A stretch of DNA of 64,000 nucleotides from Lachnospiraceae bacterium (GTDB lineage: Bacteria; Bacillota; Clostridia; Lachnospirales; Lachnospiraceae), in contig FZRB01000003.1 in the NCBI GenBank assembly GCA_900199595.1, positions 1 to 64,000 on the forward strand. Reading direction: 5' to 3'. The notes below the pieces were generated by a model, which worked only from the letters and a program-made list of their open reading frames with translations, was not told where the DNA came from and did not search any database. Shown in pieces: positions 63,071 to 64,000 of this stretch (position 1 is the stretch's first letter; every line of letters starts with the position of its first letter). The translations under genes and the position numbers were made by a program.

Positions 63071-64000
<930 letters not shown>

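Overview
The window looks like chromosome from a low-GC anaerobic Firmicute of the Lachnospiraceae, most like Butyrivibrio or Pseudobutyrivibrio. This is inferred from codon use (AT-rich, many AGA/ATA codons), AAGGAGG-type ribosome binding sites, and family content: FctA-type pilins with a class B sortase, large secreted C1 proteases with a BspA-like tail, DUF3793 next to a flavodoxin, and several MacB-like ABC systems paired with TetR regulators. No rRNA, tRNA, CRISPR array, prophage or replication origin was recognised.

Layout. 1-0.34 kb: left end of an ISLre2-family insertion sequence that seems to have cut off the 5' part of an adenylate cyclase gene (0.4-1.9 kb). 1.9-9.9 kb: a giant secreted papain-like protease, an aldo/keto reductase, a membrane diguanylate cyclase and a small metal-binding membrane protein. 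10-18.2 kb: TetR with a MacB-like ABC transporter, a second TetR with a PAF-acetylhydrolase-like esterase, a methyltransferase-transglutaminase fusion, a 55-codon ORF and an orphan FeoA-like protein. 18.2-22.6 kb, minus strand: a 1268-residue protein with a PI3K/Fam20-like kinase signature, in an operon with a GNAT acetyltransferase. 22.67-22.98 kb: a non-coding element made of consecutive perfect hairpins, related to repeats at 43.88 and 45.85 kb. 23.1-25.3 kb: TetR, an alpha/beta hydrolase and the C-terminal stump of an ABC permease.

25.4-35.1 kb is a sortase-assembled pilus locus in the order signal-peptidase-like protein, major pilin, class B sortase, minor pilin, 2010-residue fibro-slime/Cna-B tip adhesin, followed by an AraC regulator. 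36.1-42.6 kb: a PEBP-domain lipoprotein, a LysR regulator divergent from metE-metF (methionine and methyl-folate metabolism), and a CPBP membrane protease. 42.8-45.8 kb: a frameshifted Rpn nuclease gene, stacked terminators, repeat copy B, and a membrane protein with a DUF4097 lipoprotein. 46-61.8 kb: TetR with a second MacB-like ABC system and AraC, a stand-alone DEAH helicase, a third MacB-like ABC system, a TetR and a heterodimeric ABC exporter. 61.8-64 kb: DUF3793, flavodoxin and enolase (cut by the window end).

How the genes work together. The recurring theme is small efflux or envelope-stress cassettes: a TetR gene with its own palindromic operator beside an ABC transporter or a hydrolase. 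Each TetR promoter has a distinct operator that can be read directly. The pilus genes form one surface-structure module. FeoA-like, HMA/Cys-rich, flavodoxin and DUF3793 genes suggest scattered metal or iron functions. The least understood loci are the kinase-like/GNAT pair, the multi-hairpin repeat family and the methyltransferase-transglutaminase fusion.
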